Shown: positions 26,518-36,697 of the stretch, piece after piece | Layout: each line of letters begins with the position of its first letter | Numbering within the stretch: position 1 is the stretch's first letter | Assembly (NCBI GenBank): GCA_024508855.1 | Contig: JANINJ010000099.1 | Span: 1-64,000, forward strand | Direction: 5' to 3' | From: Xanthobacteraceae bacterium | Lineage (GTDB): Bacteria > Pseudomonadota > Alphaproteobacteria > Rhizobiales > Xanthobacteraceae | DNA length: 64,000 nucleotides | Program-made: the position numbers and the translations under genes | The notes under the pieces: model-generated | The model's database searches: none | Told to the model about the DNA's origin: nothing | What the model saw: only the letters and a program-made list of their open reading frames with translations

Positions 26518-27366
26518 TCATCGCGTGGCCGCTCCATTGCGTGACGCGGAATTGGCGAACGCGATTGCGATGGCAGCGATCAGCGGCTTCATGAAGAACG
26601 TCTCGTTGGCGGGCGAGATGTCGGCGTGCAGATCGAACGATGCGAGCTCGTCGGAGACGGCCGGCCCGATCGAGGCGATCTTCGTCCGCTCGAGTCCTTC
26701 GCGCAGCCTGTCTTCGCAATGATGCGCGCGTGCGACGTCGAACAGGCGGCGCACCTGCGCCGAGGCGGTGAGGGCGATGGCATCGATACGGCCGTGCTGC
26801 ATCTCGTCGATGGCGGCGAGAATGTTGGTATCGGCCGCGCGCGCATCGTAGACATAGGGCGTCACCGGATCGGCGGTTGCGCCGCACGCGGCGATCGCAC
26901 CGAGCAGCGCGCCATGATCCTTGTCCGGATAAAGCTGGACGCCGACGCGATGGCCTTCGAGGTCGAGGCTCGTCAGCGTCTCGATGATGCCCTCGCTGGT
27001 CGGCTTCTCGGTGACGATGTCCGATTGCAGCCCCATCTCGCGCAGCGCGCGGCCGGGCTTGGGTCCGCGGGCGATGGTGCGCGATTTACCTAGCGCTCCG
27101 ACGAACGCCTCCGTTACGCCAAGGCGCGCGGCAACCTTCAGCAAGCGGCGCAATCCCTCGCCGGTGGTCAGCACCAGATCGTCGCATGGTTGTCGCAAAA
27201 AACGTGCGATCCAGGCCTCGACCGGCGCGGCATCCGGCGCATCCTCGATGCTGAACATCGGGCATTGCAGGACCTCGGCGCCTTGCTCGGCGAGCAGGCG
27301 GGCGAACTGCGCTTCCTCGCGCGCCTCCAGAATCAGAATGCGGGTGCCGTTGAGCCTGTCAGCCAT
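26518..27366 (-). CDS. Uroporphyrinogen-III synthase-like protein (HemD family)
   Basis: A 282-residue protein of the HemD fold: RILILEAREEAQFARLLAEQG at the start, DDLVLTTGEGLRRLL, a central DALALTASAQVRRLF-like segment (IDAIALTASAQVRRLF) and IASIGPAVSDEL near the end. HemD closes hydroxymethylbilane to uroporphyrinogen III for haem, sirohaem and cobalamin. Nothing else of tetrapyrrole synthesis is nearby, so it may be a second, specialised copy. It is divergent from purU. Confidence 0.78.
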   Translation of the reverse strand: MADRLNGTRILILEAREEAQFARLLAEQGAEVLQCPMFSIEDAPDAAPVEAWIARFLRQPCDDLVLTTGEGLRRLLKVAARLGVTEAFVGALGKSRTIARGPKPGRALREMGLQSDIVTEKPTSEGIIETLTSLDLEGHRVGVQLYPDKDHGALLGAIAACGATADPVTPYVYDARAADTNILAAIDEMQHGRIDAIALTASAQVRRLFDVARAHHCEDRLREGLERTKIASIGPAVSDELASFDLHADISPANETFFMKPLIAAIAIAFANSASRNGAATR

Positions 27367-27514
27367 TTGTTCAGGTTACTTCCAGGCGATCTAATCGATC
27401 GCCGATATTGCATATATTGGTGCCGCGAACGGGATTGGCGCAAGGCCGTCAGCGATGATAGAGCAAGGCCACTTTTTCCAGTTCCCGTTCGTCCAACCGA
27501 AATCAAGCCAGCCA

Positions 27515-28378
27515 ATGCCAGATTCCCAGTTCGTCCTGACGCTTTCCTGCCCGGATCGCCCCGGAATCGTCTCCGCGGTGTCGACTTTCCTTGCCCACAA
27601 TGGGCAGAACATCCTCGACGCCCAGCAGTTCGACGATCTCGAAACCGGCCACTTCTTCATGCGGGTGGTGTTCAACCCGGCCGACCTGACCGTGACCCTG
27701 CCGGCGCTGCAGACTGGCTTTGCCGCCATCGCCGACCGCTTTGCCATGAAGTGGCAGATGCGCGACCGCGCCACCTTGCGCCGGGTGATGCTGCTGGCGT
27801 CGCAGTCGGATCATTGCCTAGTCGATATCCTGTATCGCTGGCGCACCGGCGAACTGGCGATGATCCCGACCGCGATCGTCTCCAATCATCCCCGCGAAAC
27901 CTATGCGGGAGTCGATTTCGGCGACATCCCGTTTCACTATCTGCCGATCACGAAGGACACCAAGCCGCAGCAGGAAGCCGCGATCTGGGAACTGTTCAAC
28001 AAGACCGAGACCGATCTCGTGGTGCTGGCGCGCTACATGCAGATCCTGTCCGACGACATGTCCGCCAAGGTCTCCGGGCGCTGCATCAACATCCACCACT
28101 CGTTTCTGCCGGGTTTCAAGGGCGCGCGGCCGTATCATCAGGCCCATGAGCGCGGCGTGAAACTGATCGGCGCTACGGCACATTACGTCACCAGCGATCT
28201 CGACGAAGGCCCGATCATCGATCAGGACGTCGAGCGTATCAGCCATCGCGACAAGCCTGAGGATCTGGTGCGCAAGGGCCGCGACATCGAGCGGCGCGTA
28301 CTGGCACGTGCAGTGCGCTATCACCTCGAGGACCGCGTCATCCTCAACGGCCGCAAGACCGTGGTGTTCATGGACTGA
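27515..28378 (+). CDS. purU: Formyltetrahydrofolate deformylase
   Basis: The 287 residues match PurU: an N-terminal ACT domain ([20 protein letters not shown]) and a C-terminal formyltransferase-like catalytic domain with [18 protein letters not shown] and [12 protein letters not shown], which supply the catalytic Asn, His and Asp. It hydrolyses 10-formyl-THF to THF and formate. The open frame extends to 27455, but the conserved protein begins [10 protein letters not shown], so ATG 27515 is chosen. Confidence 0.93.
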   Translation: MPDSQFVLTLSCPDRPGIVSAVSTFLAHNGQNILDAQQFDDLETGHFFMRVVFNPADLTVTLPALQTGFAAIADRFAMKWQMRDRATLRRVMLLASQSDHCLVDILYRWRTGELAMIPTAIVSNHPRETYAGVDFGDIPFHYLPITKDTKPQQEAAIWELFNKTETDLVVLARYMQILSDDMSAKVSGRCINIHHSFLPGFKGARPYHQAHERGVKLIGATAHYVTSDLDEGPIIDQDVERISHRDKPEDLVRKGRDIERRVLARAVRYHLEDRVILNGRKTVVFMD

Positions 28379-28380
28379 CG

Positions 28381-28968
28381 TTACTTGATCGGCAGGCCTG
28401 CCGCGAGGTTGCTTCGCGCGGTGCGTGACAGGTCGATGCCGGCGAGCTTCCAGTGGATACCTTCGCGATGCAGGACAACGGCGGCGTAGTTGTCGGGATC
28501 GGATGCCTTGCTGGTCCGGATCGCGATCTGCACCGGATTGATCAGGTGCAGCCGGCCAAGCAGCCTGAGGATGTTGATGTCGTGCAGGCTCGGCAGCGGG
28601 GGTAACTGCGTGACCGGGGCATTCGAATCCAGTCCCGGCAGCCGCCCGGTCTGCAAGGCCTGCGTCAGTACGTCCGGGGTCAGCATTTTCGTCACCAGCG
28701 CGTCGGCGACCGTGGCGCCGTATCCCGCGACCAGAACCCGTTCCATCGGGCTGACCTTCCGCGTGGCCCCAACCCGCTCCAGATAGGCATCGACGATCTG
28801 TCCGCTCAGCGAGCGGCTCAGCCGCGGGACATCGGTCTGCGCGGCGATCGCGGCGCCGTTGCCGGCCCGCACGGCGGCAATCAGGTGCGACAGCGCGTAT
28901 AGCGCCGAGCCGATATAAGCCGCCAGAACCAGCGCGACGACGATGACGATGCTCCAGACCCAACGCAT
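28381..28968 (-). CDS. DUF2939 protein with one N-terminal membrane anchor
   Basis: A 195-residue protein with a single N-terminal hydrophobic segment (WSIVIVVALVLAAYIGSALYA) and an extracytoplasmic remainder. The pattern LIAAVRAGNGAAIAAQTDVPRL and HREGIHWKLAGIDL fits the DUF2939 family, which has no known function. It converges on purU with a two-base gap. The 293-base gap to the next gene (28969-29261) shows no other gene. Confidence 0.75.
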   Translation of the reverse strand: MRWVWSIVIVVALVLAAYIGSALYALSHLIAAVRAGNGAAIAAQTDVPRLSRSLSGQIVDAYLERVGATRKVSPMERVLVAGYGATVADALVTKMLTPDVLTQALQTGRLPGLDSNAPVTQLPPLPSLHDINILRLLGRLHLINPVQIAIRTSKASDPDNYAAVVLHREGIHWKLAGIDLSRTARSNLAAGLPIK

Positions 28969-29261
28969 TCGAATTTAGTGTTCCTCCAGCTGCGTCCTGC
29001 AATCAGCAACAGACCTAGCGCATATATCAACCACGGAGAAAGCGCAGTGTTCGGACGCGTCTAGGATATTCGTTTAATCCCCTGTTTTGCTGGGAAATTC
29101 CTGTTGATCGCCTTGCGCTTTTATGAGTTGTAATGGCCCCGAGACGAACCGTGTCGCAATGACGCAGTGCGAAGAGCGGTTCGCTCGATTTCAGCTATGC
29201 TGAACTTTCAAGAACCGGGCGACGCGGTTCGGCAAAACAGGCCTTTCAAGGGAGGGAAGTC

Positions 29262-30443
29262 ATGTTCATTCGCACCAAGACAGCGCTGCGGCTCGCTATC
29301 GGCGCGGCGCTGGCCAGCGCGGTGGCGTTCACCGCGGCGCAGGCGCAAGACACCGTGAAGATCGGCCTGATCGTGCCGATGACCGGCGGCCAGGCGTCCA
29401 CCGGCAAGCAACTCGATAACGCGGTCAAGCTCTACATGCAGCAGCATGGCGACACCGTTGCCGGCAAGAAGATCGAAGTCATCCTCAAGGACGATGCAGC
29501 GCTGCCGGACAACACCAAGCGGCTGGCGCAGGAACTGATCGTCAATGACAAGGTCAACATCATCGCCGGTTTCGGCGTAACGCCCGCCGCGCTCGCCGCG
29601 GCGCCGCTGGCGACGCAGGCCAAGGTGCCCGAGGTCGTGATGGTGGCCGGCACCTCGATCATCACCGAGAAGTCGCCCTATATCGTGCGCACCAGCTTCA
29701 CATTGCCGCAGTCGGCGGCGATCATGGGCGACTGGGCCGCCAAGAACGGCATCAAGAAGGTCGCGACGCTGACGTCCGATTACGCTCCGGGCAACGACGC
29801 GCTGAAGTTCTTCAAGGACCACTTCACCGCCGGCGGCGGCCAGATCGTCGAAGAGGTCAAGACGCCGCTGGCCAATCCCGATTTCGCGCCATTCCTGCAG
29901 CGCATGAAGGATGCCAAGCCGGATGCGATCTTCATCTTCGTTCCGGCCGGGCAGGGCGGCAACCTGATGAAGCAGTATGCGGAGCGCGGCCTGGACAAGA
30001 GCGGCATCAAGGTCATCGGCACCGGTGACGTGATGGACGACGACCTGCTCAACGGCATGGGCGATGCGGTTCTGGGTGCGGTGACGGCGCACAATTATTC
30101 GGCGGCGCATCCCTCGCAGATGAACAAGGATTTCGTCGCCGCCTACAAGAAGGCCTACAACGCGCGTCCCGGCTTCGTGGCCGTGTTCGGCTACGACGGC
30201 ATGCACCTGATCTACGAGGCGCTGAAGAAGACCGGCGGCAAGGCCGACGGCGATTCACTGATCGCGGCGATGAAGGGCATGAGCTGGGAAAGCCCGCGCG
30301 GCCCGATCTCGATCGATCCGGAAACCCGCGACATCGTCCAGAACATCTATATGCGCAAGGTCGAGAAGAAGGATGGCGAGCTCTGGAATGTCGAGTTCGA
30401 AACCTTCAAGGACGTGAAGGACCCGGGCAAGGCGAAGAAGTGA
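29262..30443 (+). CDS. Periplasmic binding protein of the second liv-type transporter
   Basis: A 393-residue type I periplasmic binding protein with a Sec signal (LRLAIGAALASAVAFTAAQAQ) and DTVKIGLIVPMTGGQASTG. A strong GGGAGGGAAG site precedes ATG 29262. It heads a complete five-gene operon and is separated from the permease genes by a strong hairpin, consistent with a higher dose of the binding protein. The ligand is not readable. Confidence 0.9.
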   Translation: MFIRTKTALRLAIGAALASAVAFTAAQAQDTVKIGLIVPMTGGQASTGKQLDNAVKLYMQQHGDTVAGKKIEVILKDDAALPDNTKRLAQELIVNDKVNIIAGFGVTPAALAAAPLATQAKVPEVVMVAGTSIITEKSPYIVRTSFTLPQSAAIMGDWAAKNGIKKVATLTSDYAPGNDALKFFKDHFTAGGGQIVEEVKTPLANPDFAPFLQRMKDAKPDAIFIFVPAGQGGNLMKQYAERGLDKSGIKVIGTGDVMDDDLLNGMGDAVLGAVTAHNYSAAHPSQMNKDFVAAYKKAYNARPGFVAVFGYDGMHLIYEALKKTGGKADGDSLIAAMKGMSWESPRGPISIDPETRDIVQNIYMRKVEKKDGELWNVEFETFKDVKDPGKAKK

Positions 30444-30448
30444 GAGCC

Positions 30449-30478
30449 TTTATCCCTCCCCGTCAGGGGAGGGATAAA
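30449..30478. terminator. Perfect hairpin after the binding-protein gene
   Basis: TTTATCCCTCCCC and GGGGAGGGATAAA form a 13-bp stem around GTCA. No T-run follows on the plus strand. Its place between the binding-protein and permease genes suggests mRNA 3'-end protection or partial termination that lowers downstream expression. Confidence 0.55.
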
Positions 30479-30496
30479 AAGCCATAGCCAAGTGAT

Positions 30497-31366
30497 ATGA
30501 CCAGTCTCTTCACCATCCTGTTCGACGGCGTGGCCTACGGCATGCTGCTGTTCGTGCTGGCATGCGGGCTTGCGGTGACGCTGGGGCTGATGAATTTCGT
30601 CAATCTCGCTCATGGCGCCTTCGCCATGGCGGGCGGCTATATCTGCGCCGTGCTGGTCAATAATTCCGGCGTTCCGTTCTTCGTTGCATTGCCGATCGCG
30701 TTCGTGGCGAGCGCGCTGATCGGCCTCGTGATGGAGCAGTCGCTCTACAAGCATCTCTATCATCGCAGCCCGCTCGATCAGGTGCTGTTCACCATCGGTC
30801 TGGTCTTCATGTCGGTGACGGCGGTCGACTACATCATGGGGTCGTCGCAGATCTTCATCCATCTGCCCGACGTGCTGCAGGGGCAGGTCAACCTGTTCGG
30901 TATCGGCGTCGGTCGCTACCGGTTGATGATCATCGTGATCTGCGGCTTGCTCACGCTCGGACTGCAGTTGATCCTCGCGAAAACCCGCTTCGGCAGCCGG
31001 CTGCGTGCGGCGGTGGACGATCCGCGCGCCGCGAGCGGCCTCGGCATCAACGTGCCGCAGGTGTTTGCGCTGACCTTTGCGTTCGGTTCGGGTCTGGCAG
31101 GTCTCGGCGGTGCGCTCGGCGCGGAAGTGCTCGGGCTCGATCCGTACTTCCCGCTCAAGTTCATGATCTACTTTCTGATCGTCGTCACCGTCGGCGGCTC
31201 CTCGACCATCACCGGGCCTTTCCTGGCGTCGCTGCTGCTCGGCATCGCCGACGTGGCGGGTAAATATTACGTGCCGAAACTCGGCGCCTTCGTCATCTAT
31301 ACGGTGATGATCGTGATCCTGATCTGGAAGCCGAACGGCCTGTTCGGCCGCACGGCCGCGCGGTGA
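30497..31366 (+). CDS. livH: Branched-chain-type ABC transporter permease (LivH), second system
   Basis: A 289-residue permease with the LivH pattern GVAYGMLLFVLACGLAVTLG, MNFVNLAHGAFAMAGGYI and FLIVVTVGGSSTITGPF. Its TGA overlaps the GTG start of livM by four bases, so the two products are probably made in equal amounts. Confidence 0.92.
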   Translation: MTSLFTILFDGVAYGMLLFVLACGLAVTLGLMNFVNLAHGAFAMAGGYICAVLVNNSGVPFFVALPIAFVASALIGLVMEQSLYKHLYHRSPLDQVLFTIGLVFMSVTAVDYIMGSSQIFIHLPDVLQGQVNLFGIGVGRYRLMIIVICGLLTLGLQLILAKTRFGSRLRAAVDDPRAASGLGINVPQVFALTFAFGSGLAGLGGALGAEVLGLDPYFPLKFMIYFLIVVTVGGSSTITGPFLASLLLGIADVAGKYYVPKLGAFVIYTVMIVILIWKPNGLFGRTAAR

Positions 31367-32403
31367 GCGACATGACCGCCGAGCGCACCGTCGGAGACCT
31401 TGCATTGGCCCGCGCCCGCTGGGGCTGGACCGAGATCGCGTTCTGGCTGTTCGCGGTCGCCAGCATCTTTCTGTTCTCCGACCGCTATCTGATCCTGACC
31501 GAGATGGCCTGGCTCGGCTTGTTCGCGCTCTCGCTGGACCTGATCCTGGGCTATGCGGGCATCGTCTCGCTGGGCCATGCCGCGTTCTTCGGCGTCGGCG
31601 CCTATAGCGCGGGCCTGCTCGCGGTGCACGGAATCATCAAGGAGCCGGTGCTGGCATTGCTCGTCGCCGGGCTTGCGGCGATGGTGCTTGGCTTCGTGAC
31701 CAGTTTTCTGGTGATCCGCGGATCGGAACTGAGCCAGTTGATGGTGACGCTCGGCATCGCGCTGCTGCTGCGCGAACTCGCCAACAAGTTCTCCAACATC
31801 ACCGGCGGCTTCGACGGCCTGCAGGGCATCTCGATCGATCCGATCCTCGGTCTGTTCGCGTTCGATCTGTACGGCAAGACCGGTTACATCTACTGCCTCG
31901 TGGTGCTGTTCGTTCTGTTCCTGCTGGCGCGGCGGATCGTCAATTCGCCGTTCGGGCTGTCGTTGCGTGCGATCCGCAACAATCCGTTGCGCGCGGCGGC
32001 GATCGGCATTCCGGTGAACCGGCGGCTGATCGCGATCTACACCATCTCGGCGTTCTATGCCGGCATCGCCGGCGCATTGTTCACGCAGACCACGGCGCTG
32101 GCATCGCTCGACGTGTTCTCGTTCGAGCGCTCGGCCGATCTGCTGCTGGTGCTGGTGATCGGCGGCACCGGATATCTCTACGGCGGGCTGATCGGCGCGG
32201 TGGTATTCCGCATCCTGCAGGATGTGTTCTCGTCGTGGACGCCGCAATTCTGGCAGTTCTGGATCGGCCTCGTGCTGGTGCTGATCGTACTGATCGGCCG
32301 CGACCGGATGTATCGCGGCGTACTCTGGCTGCCGCGCTATCTATTCCAGCTATTCCGCAAGGCGCATGCCAAGCCTGCGGTTTCCGATGGAGGCGCGCCA
32401 TGA
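31363..32403 (+). CDS. livM: Branched-chain-type ABC transporter permease (LivM), second system
   Basis: A 346-residue permease with LILGYAGIVSLGHAAFFGVG, SLRAIRNNPLRAAAIGIPVN and LLVLVIGGTGYLYGGLIGAV. GTG 31363 overlaps livH; the stop overlaps the ATG of livG (32400). Confidence 0.92.
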   Translation: MSDMTAERTVGDLALARARWGWTEIAFWLFAVASIFLFSDRYLILTEMAWLGLFALSLDLILGYAGIVSLGHAAFFGVGAYSAGLLAVHGIIKEPVLALLVAGLAAMVLGFVTSFLVIRGSELSQLMVTLGIALLLRELANKFSNITGGFDGLQGISIDPILGLFAFDLYGKTGYIYCLVVLFVLFLLARRIVNSPFGLSLRAIRNNPLRAAAIGIPVNRRLIAIYTISAFYAGIAGALFTQTTALASLDVFSFERSADLLLVLVIGGTGYLYGGLIGAVVFRILQDVFSSWTPQFWQFWIGLVLVLIVLIGRDRMYRGVLWLPRYLFQLFRKAHAKPAVSDGGAP

Positions 32404-33144
32404 GCGTCGCGCTGGAAACGGTCGGACTGGAGAAGCAGTTCGGCGGCCTGAAAGTCACCCGCGATCTCTCGCTGAAGATCGCGACCGGCGCGCGCCACGC
32501 GCTGATCGGACCGAACGGCGCCGGCAAGACCACGGTCATCAATCTGCTCACCGGCGTGTTGAAGCCGAACGGCGGCACCATCCTGCTCGAAGGCAACGAC
32601 ATCACCAGCCTCTCGGTGCATGCCCGCGTGCTGCGCGGCCTGTCGCGCACGTTCCAGATCAACCAGCTTTACGCCGACCTGACGCCGCTGGAGACCGTCG
32701 GCCTCGCGGTGTCCGAGCGCCTCGGTCATGGCGGCGACTGGTGGCGGCGCATGGGCACGCGGGCCGATGTCAACGCCGAGATCGCCGAAAACCTCGCCCG
32801 CTTCCATCTGCTCGACGTCAAGAACGAGCGAACCGCGACGCTGCCTTACGGCAAGCAGCGCCTGCTCGAGATCGCAGTCGCGATCGCCTCGAAGCCGCGC
32901 GTGCTGTTGCTGGACGAGCCCGCCGCCGGCGTTCCGGAAAGCGAGCGGCACGATATTCTGGCCGCGGTGGCCAGCCTGCCACGCGACGTCACGGTGCTCC
33001 TGATCGAACACGACATGGATCTGGTGTTTTCCTTCGCGGATCGCATCTCGGTGCTGGTGAACGGTGCGATGCTGGTGGAGGGCGCGCCGGATGAGGTGGC
33101 GCACGATCCGCGCGTCAAGGCGGTCTATCTCGGTGAGGGCGCCG

Positions 33145-33152
<8 letters not shown>
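32400..33152 (+). CDS. livG: Branched-chain-type ABC transporter ATPase (LivG), second system
   Basis: A 250-residue ABC ATPase with Walker A LIGPNGAGKTTV, a LivG-type signature LPYGKQRLLEIAVAIA, Walker B VLLLDEPAAGV and H-loop VLLIEHDMDLV. ATG 32400 overlaps the livM stop; the open frame runs further upstream but that part is out-of-frame livM sequence. The 3' end overlaps livF by eight bases. Confidence 0.92.
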
Positions 33153-33855
<703 letters not shown>

Positions 33856-33948
33856 CATGTTATCTATCATGGAGCCATTCCCGCTGTCGCTCCGGTAGGC
33901 GCGGCAGGGAGCAGCACCACGAACTCACGATCTCGCAGGAGGAAGACA

Positions 33949-35064
33949 ATGCAAAGAACAAAACCGCCGTTCCGCGCCGACGAGGTCGGCAGCCTGCTGC
34001 GCCCGCCGAGCATCAAGGAGGCCCGCGCCAAGCTGGAGAAGGGCGAGATCACGGCGGACGAACTTCGCCGCGTGGAGGACAAGGAGATCGAGAAGGTCGT
34101 CCACAAGCAGGCCTCGATCGGTCTCAAGCTCGCGACCGACGGTGAATTCCGCCGCTCGTGGTGGCATTTCGATTTCCTCGCCAAGCTGACCGGCTGCGAA
34201 TTATTTCATCCCGATCTCGGCATCCAGTTCGCCGGCGTGCAGACCCGCCATGACGCGGTGCGCGTGATCGGCAAGGTCGATTTTCCCGACGATCATCCGA
34301 TGCTGGATCACTTCCGCTTCCTGAAGAAGCATGCCGATGCCGCCGGCGTCGTCGCCAAGATGACGATTCCGTCGCCGGCCGTGCTGCACTTCCGCGGCGG
34401 CCGCAACCTGATCTCGAAGGACGTCTATCCCGATCTCGAACCGTTCTTCGAGGACCTCGGCAAGACCTACCGCAAGGCGGTGAAGGCCTTCTACGACGCC
34501 GGCTGCCGCTATCTGCAGTTCGACGACACCGTGTGGGCCTATCTCTGCTCGCAGGAAGAACTGCAGAAGTCGCGCGATCGCGGCGACAATCCCGACGGCC
34601 TGCAGGAGATCTACGCGCGCGTCATCAACTATGCGATCGCCGAGCGTCCCGCCGACATGGTCATCACTACGCATGTCTGCCGCGGCAATTTCCGCTCGAC
34701 CTGGATTTCGTCCGGCGGCTATGAGCCGGTGGCGGAAACGCTGCTTGGCAAGATCAACTACGACGGCTATTTCCTGGAGTATGATTCCGATCGCGCCGGC
34801 GGCTTCGAGCCGCTGCGCTTCCTGCCCAAGGGCAACAAGGTCGTGGTGGTCGGCGTCATCACCTCGAAATTCGGCGAGCTGGAAAAGAAGGACGACATCG
34901 AGCGCCGCTTACAGGAAGCCGCCAAATTCGCGCCGCTCGAGCAGCTTGCGGTCTCGCCGCAATGCGGCTTCGCCTCGACCGAAGAGGGCAACGTACTCTC
35001 CGAGGACGAGCAATGGGCCAAGCTCACGCTCGCGGTGAACGTCGCGAAGGAAATGTGGGGCTAG
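33949..35064 (+). CDS. MetE C-terminal-domain-like cobalamin-independent methyltransferase
   Basis: At 371 residues this is half the length of MetE and matches the short archaeal/YxjG-like group. The zinc ligands of the MetE catalytic half are visible: His and Cys in ITTHVCRGNFRS, Glu in YFLEYDSDRAG and Cys in VSPQCGFAS. EVGSLLRPPSIKEAR is the typical start. It should move a methyl group to a thiol; the methyl donor (folate, cobalamin protein or small molecule) is not known. A GGAGGAAG site precedes ATG 33949. Possible co-transcription with the liv operon upstream cannot be excluded. Confidence 0.85.
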   Translation: MQRTKPPFRADEVGSLLRPPSIKEARAKLEKGEITADELRRVEDKEIEKVVHKQASIGLKLATDGEFRRSWWHFDFLAKLTGCELFHPDLGIQFAGVQTRHDAVRVIGKVDFPDDHPMLDHFRFLKKHADAAGVVAKMTIPSPAVLHFRGGRNLISKDVYPDLEPFFEDLGKTYRKAVKAFYDAGCRYLQFDDTVWAYLCSQEELQKSRDRGDNPDGLQEIYARVINYAIAERPADMVITTHVCRGNFRSTWISSGGYEPVAETLLGKINYDGYFLEYDSDRAGGFEPLRFLPKGNKVVVVGVITSKFGELEKKDDIERRLQEAAKFAPLEQLAVSPQCGFASTEEGNVLSEDEQWAKLTLAVNVAKEMWG

Positions 35065-35083
35065 TCATTGCTCCAGTTAAGGT

Positions 35084-35171
35084 GTCATGGCCGGGCTTGT
35101 CCCGGGCATCCACGTCTTGGTCGCCTGCAGCAGCAAAACCGTGGATGGCCGGGACGAGCCCGGCCATGACG
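35084..35171. repeat. Composite palindromic intergenic repeat, copy 3
   Basis: Left unit GTCATGGCCGGGCTTGTCCC then GGGCATCCACGTC; right unit CCGTGGATGGCCGGGACGAG then CCCGGCCATGACG. It fills the space between two convergent genes. Confidence 0.85.
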
Positions 35172-35210
35172 AAAAGAGTACGACGCGGTTCGCCCCGCAT
35201 TGCCTCTCCA

Positions 35211-35669
35211 TCAGTCCCACGCTGCACCGACGACCTGCTTGACCACGACGTTGAGCCGGTTCCAGACGTTGATGGTGGCGATGTCGAGGATCAGCGCCGA
35301 CAGCGCTTCGTCGTCATAATGGCGGCGGGCATCTTCCCAGATGTCGTCGGGCACCGGATCGGCGCGGTCGGCGATCCGCGTTGCCGCTTCCGTCAGGGCC
35401 AGCGCGGCGCGTTCGGCTTCGGTGAAGTAGGGCACCTCGCGCCACGCAGAGACCGCGAAGATACGCTTGTCGGGCTCGCCCGCCTTTTGCAATTCGCGCG
35501 CGTGCATGTCGACACAGACGCTGCAGCCGTTGATCTGGCTGGCGCGCAGTTCCACCAGCTTGCGGGTCACCAGCGGCAGTCCGTCTTTCTCGGCGGCCTT
35601 GCTGAGCGCCTGCATCGCCTGCATTGCTTCCGGCAGGACAAAAACGGGATGTTTCATGCGTGATTGCAT
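35211..35669 (-). CDS. Carboxymuconolactone decarboxylase / AhpD-like protein 1
   Basis: A 152-residue protein of the CMD/AhpD fold with the redox motif INGCSVCVDMHARE (CxxC followed by His) near residue 48 and NVWNRLNVV at the C-terminus. Members act as peroxidatic disulphide reductases or decarboxylases; those next to ECF41 sigma factors have no settled role. AAGGA lies eight bases before ATG 35669. A match to the ECF41 promoter on the minus strand (35787-35813) points at this gene. Confidence 0.88.
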   Translation of the reverse strand: MQSRMKHPVFVLPEAMQAMQALSKAAEKDGLPLVTRKLVELRASQINGCSVCVDMHARELQKAGEPDKRIFAVSAWREVPYFTEAERAALALTEAATRIADRADPVPDDIWEDARRHYDDEALSALILDIATINVWNRLNVVVKQVVGAAWD

Positions 35670-35751
35670 CGTCGATTTCCTTCAACATATGTGATCTGGC
35701 GCCCGGGCCTGTCCCGGATCCGCTATTGACGCTCCATGCGCGGCGCTGGGG

Positions 35752-35778
35752 TGTCACACCGACGGCCTCGCCTTCGTC
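35752..35778 (+). promoter_or_regulatory. ECF41-type promoter for the sigma factor gene
   Basis: TGTCACA (35752-35758), 16 bases, CGTC (35775-35778): an exact match to the published ECF41 consensus TGTCACA-N16-CGTC. The expected transcript start is about 30 bases before ATG 35815, indicating autoregulation. Confidence 0.75.
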
Positions 35779-35786
35779 ATAGGGGT

Positions 35787-35813
35787 GACGGAACGCGATC
35801 AGGATTTGTGACC
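35787..35813 (-). promoter_or_regulatory. ECF41-type promoter facing the AhpD-like gene
   Basis: Read on the minus strand: GGTCACA (35813-35807), 16 bases, CGTC (35790-35787), one mismatch to the consensus. It is divergent from, and closely spaced with, the promoter at 35752-35778. Confidence 0.6.
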
Positions 35814-35814
35814 G

Positions 35815-36690
35815 ATGGACGAGAAAAATTTTCTGGCGCAGCAATTCGAGGCCAACCGTGGCCGGTTGCGCGGAGTGGCCTACCGGATGCTCGGCTCGCT
35901 CAGCGAAGCCGAGGATGCGGTGCAGGAAGCGTGGCTGCGGCTCAACCGTACCGATGCTGCGGGCGTCGACAATCTCGGCGGCTGGCTGACCACGGTGGTG
36001 GGCCGCATCTGTCTCGATATGCTGCGTGCACGCAAGGCGCGGCGCGAGGATGCGCTGGAGTCCGGTGGGTTCGAGCCGGTCGCGAACGACAATATCGAGG
36101 CCGTGCTCGAACAGGAATCGCAGCTTGCGGATTCGGTCGGCCTGGCGCTGCTGGTGGTGCTGCAGACGCTGGCGCCCGCGGAACGCATCGCTTTCGTGCT
36201 GCACGACATGTTCGACCTGCCGTTCGACGAGATCGCGCCGATCGTCGGCCGCTCGCCGACGGCGGCGCGACAACTCGCCAGTCGCGCGCGGCGGCGCGTG
36301 CAGGGCAAGGCCGCCGAACCGGATCGCGATCGCGAGGCTCAGCGGCGGATCGTCGATGCCTTCCTCACCGCCGCACGCGGCGGCGACATGCAGGGATTAT
36401 TGGCTGCGCTCGATCCCGAGGTGGTGGTGCGGTCCGATGCGGCCGCGCGAAAACTCGGCGCGCAGGCCGAAGTGCACGGGGCCGAGCGTGTGGCGCGGTT
36501 CTATCTCGGCAAGGCGCAGGAGGCGCGTCCGGCGCTGGTGGATGGCGCCGTCGGCATCGTGGTGGCGCCGCGCGGACGGCTGGCACTGGCACTGAAGCTG
36601 ACATTCGCAAACGGTCGCATCGCCGGCATCGACGTGGTGGCGGATCAGGCGCAATTACGCGAGATGGATTTCGCGGCCTTCGGCGAATGA
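35815..36690 (+). CDS. ECF sigma factor with fused SnoaL-like C-terminal domain (ECF41 type)
   Basis: A 291-residue sigma factor. Region 2 (YRMLGSLSEAEDAVQEAWLRL, then GGWLTTVVGRICLDMLRARK) and region 4 (LAPAERIAFVLHDMFDLPF, then RSPTAARQLASRARRRV) are followed by about 110 residues of a SnoaL-like domain (IVDAFLTAARGGDMQGLLAAL). ECF41 factors use this extension, not an anti-sigma factor, for control, and sit beside CMD, oxidoreductase or epimerase genes, exactly as here. The C-terminal ADQAQLREM replaces the NPDKL motif usual in ECF41, so the subgroup may be divergent. ATG 35815 has AGGA ten bases upstream. Confidence 0.88.
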   Translation: MDEKNFLAQQFEANRGRLRGVAYRMLGSLSEAEDAVQEAWLRLNRTDAAGVDNLGGWLTTVVGRICLDMLRARKARREDALESGGFEPVANDNIEAVLEQESQLADSVGLALLVVLQTLAPAERIAFVLHDMFDLPFDEIAPIVGRSPTAARQLASRARRRVQGKAAEPDRDREAQRRIVDAFLTAARGGDMQGLLAALDPEVVVRSDAAARKLGAQAEVHGAERVARFYLGKAQEARPALVDGAVGIVVAPRGRLALALKLTFANGRIAGIDVVADQAQLREMDFAAFGE

Positions 36691-36697
36691 TCCGGCC

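Noticed and set aside
35736-35814. Earlier start for the sigma factor
   Set aside because: The ECF41 promoter lies inside this stretch and the family N-terminus fits ATG 35815.
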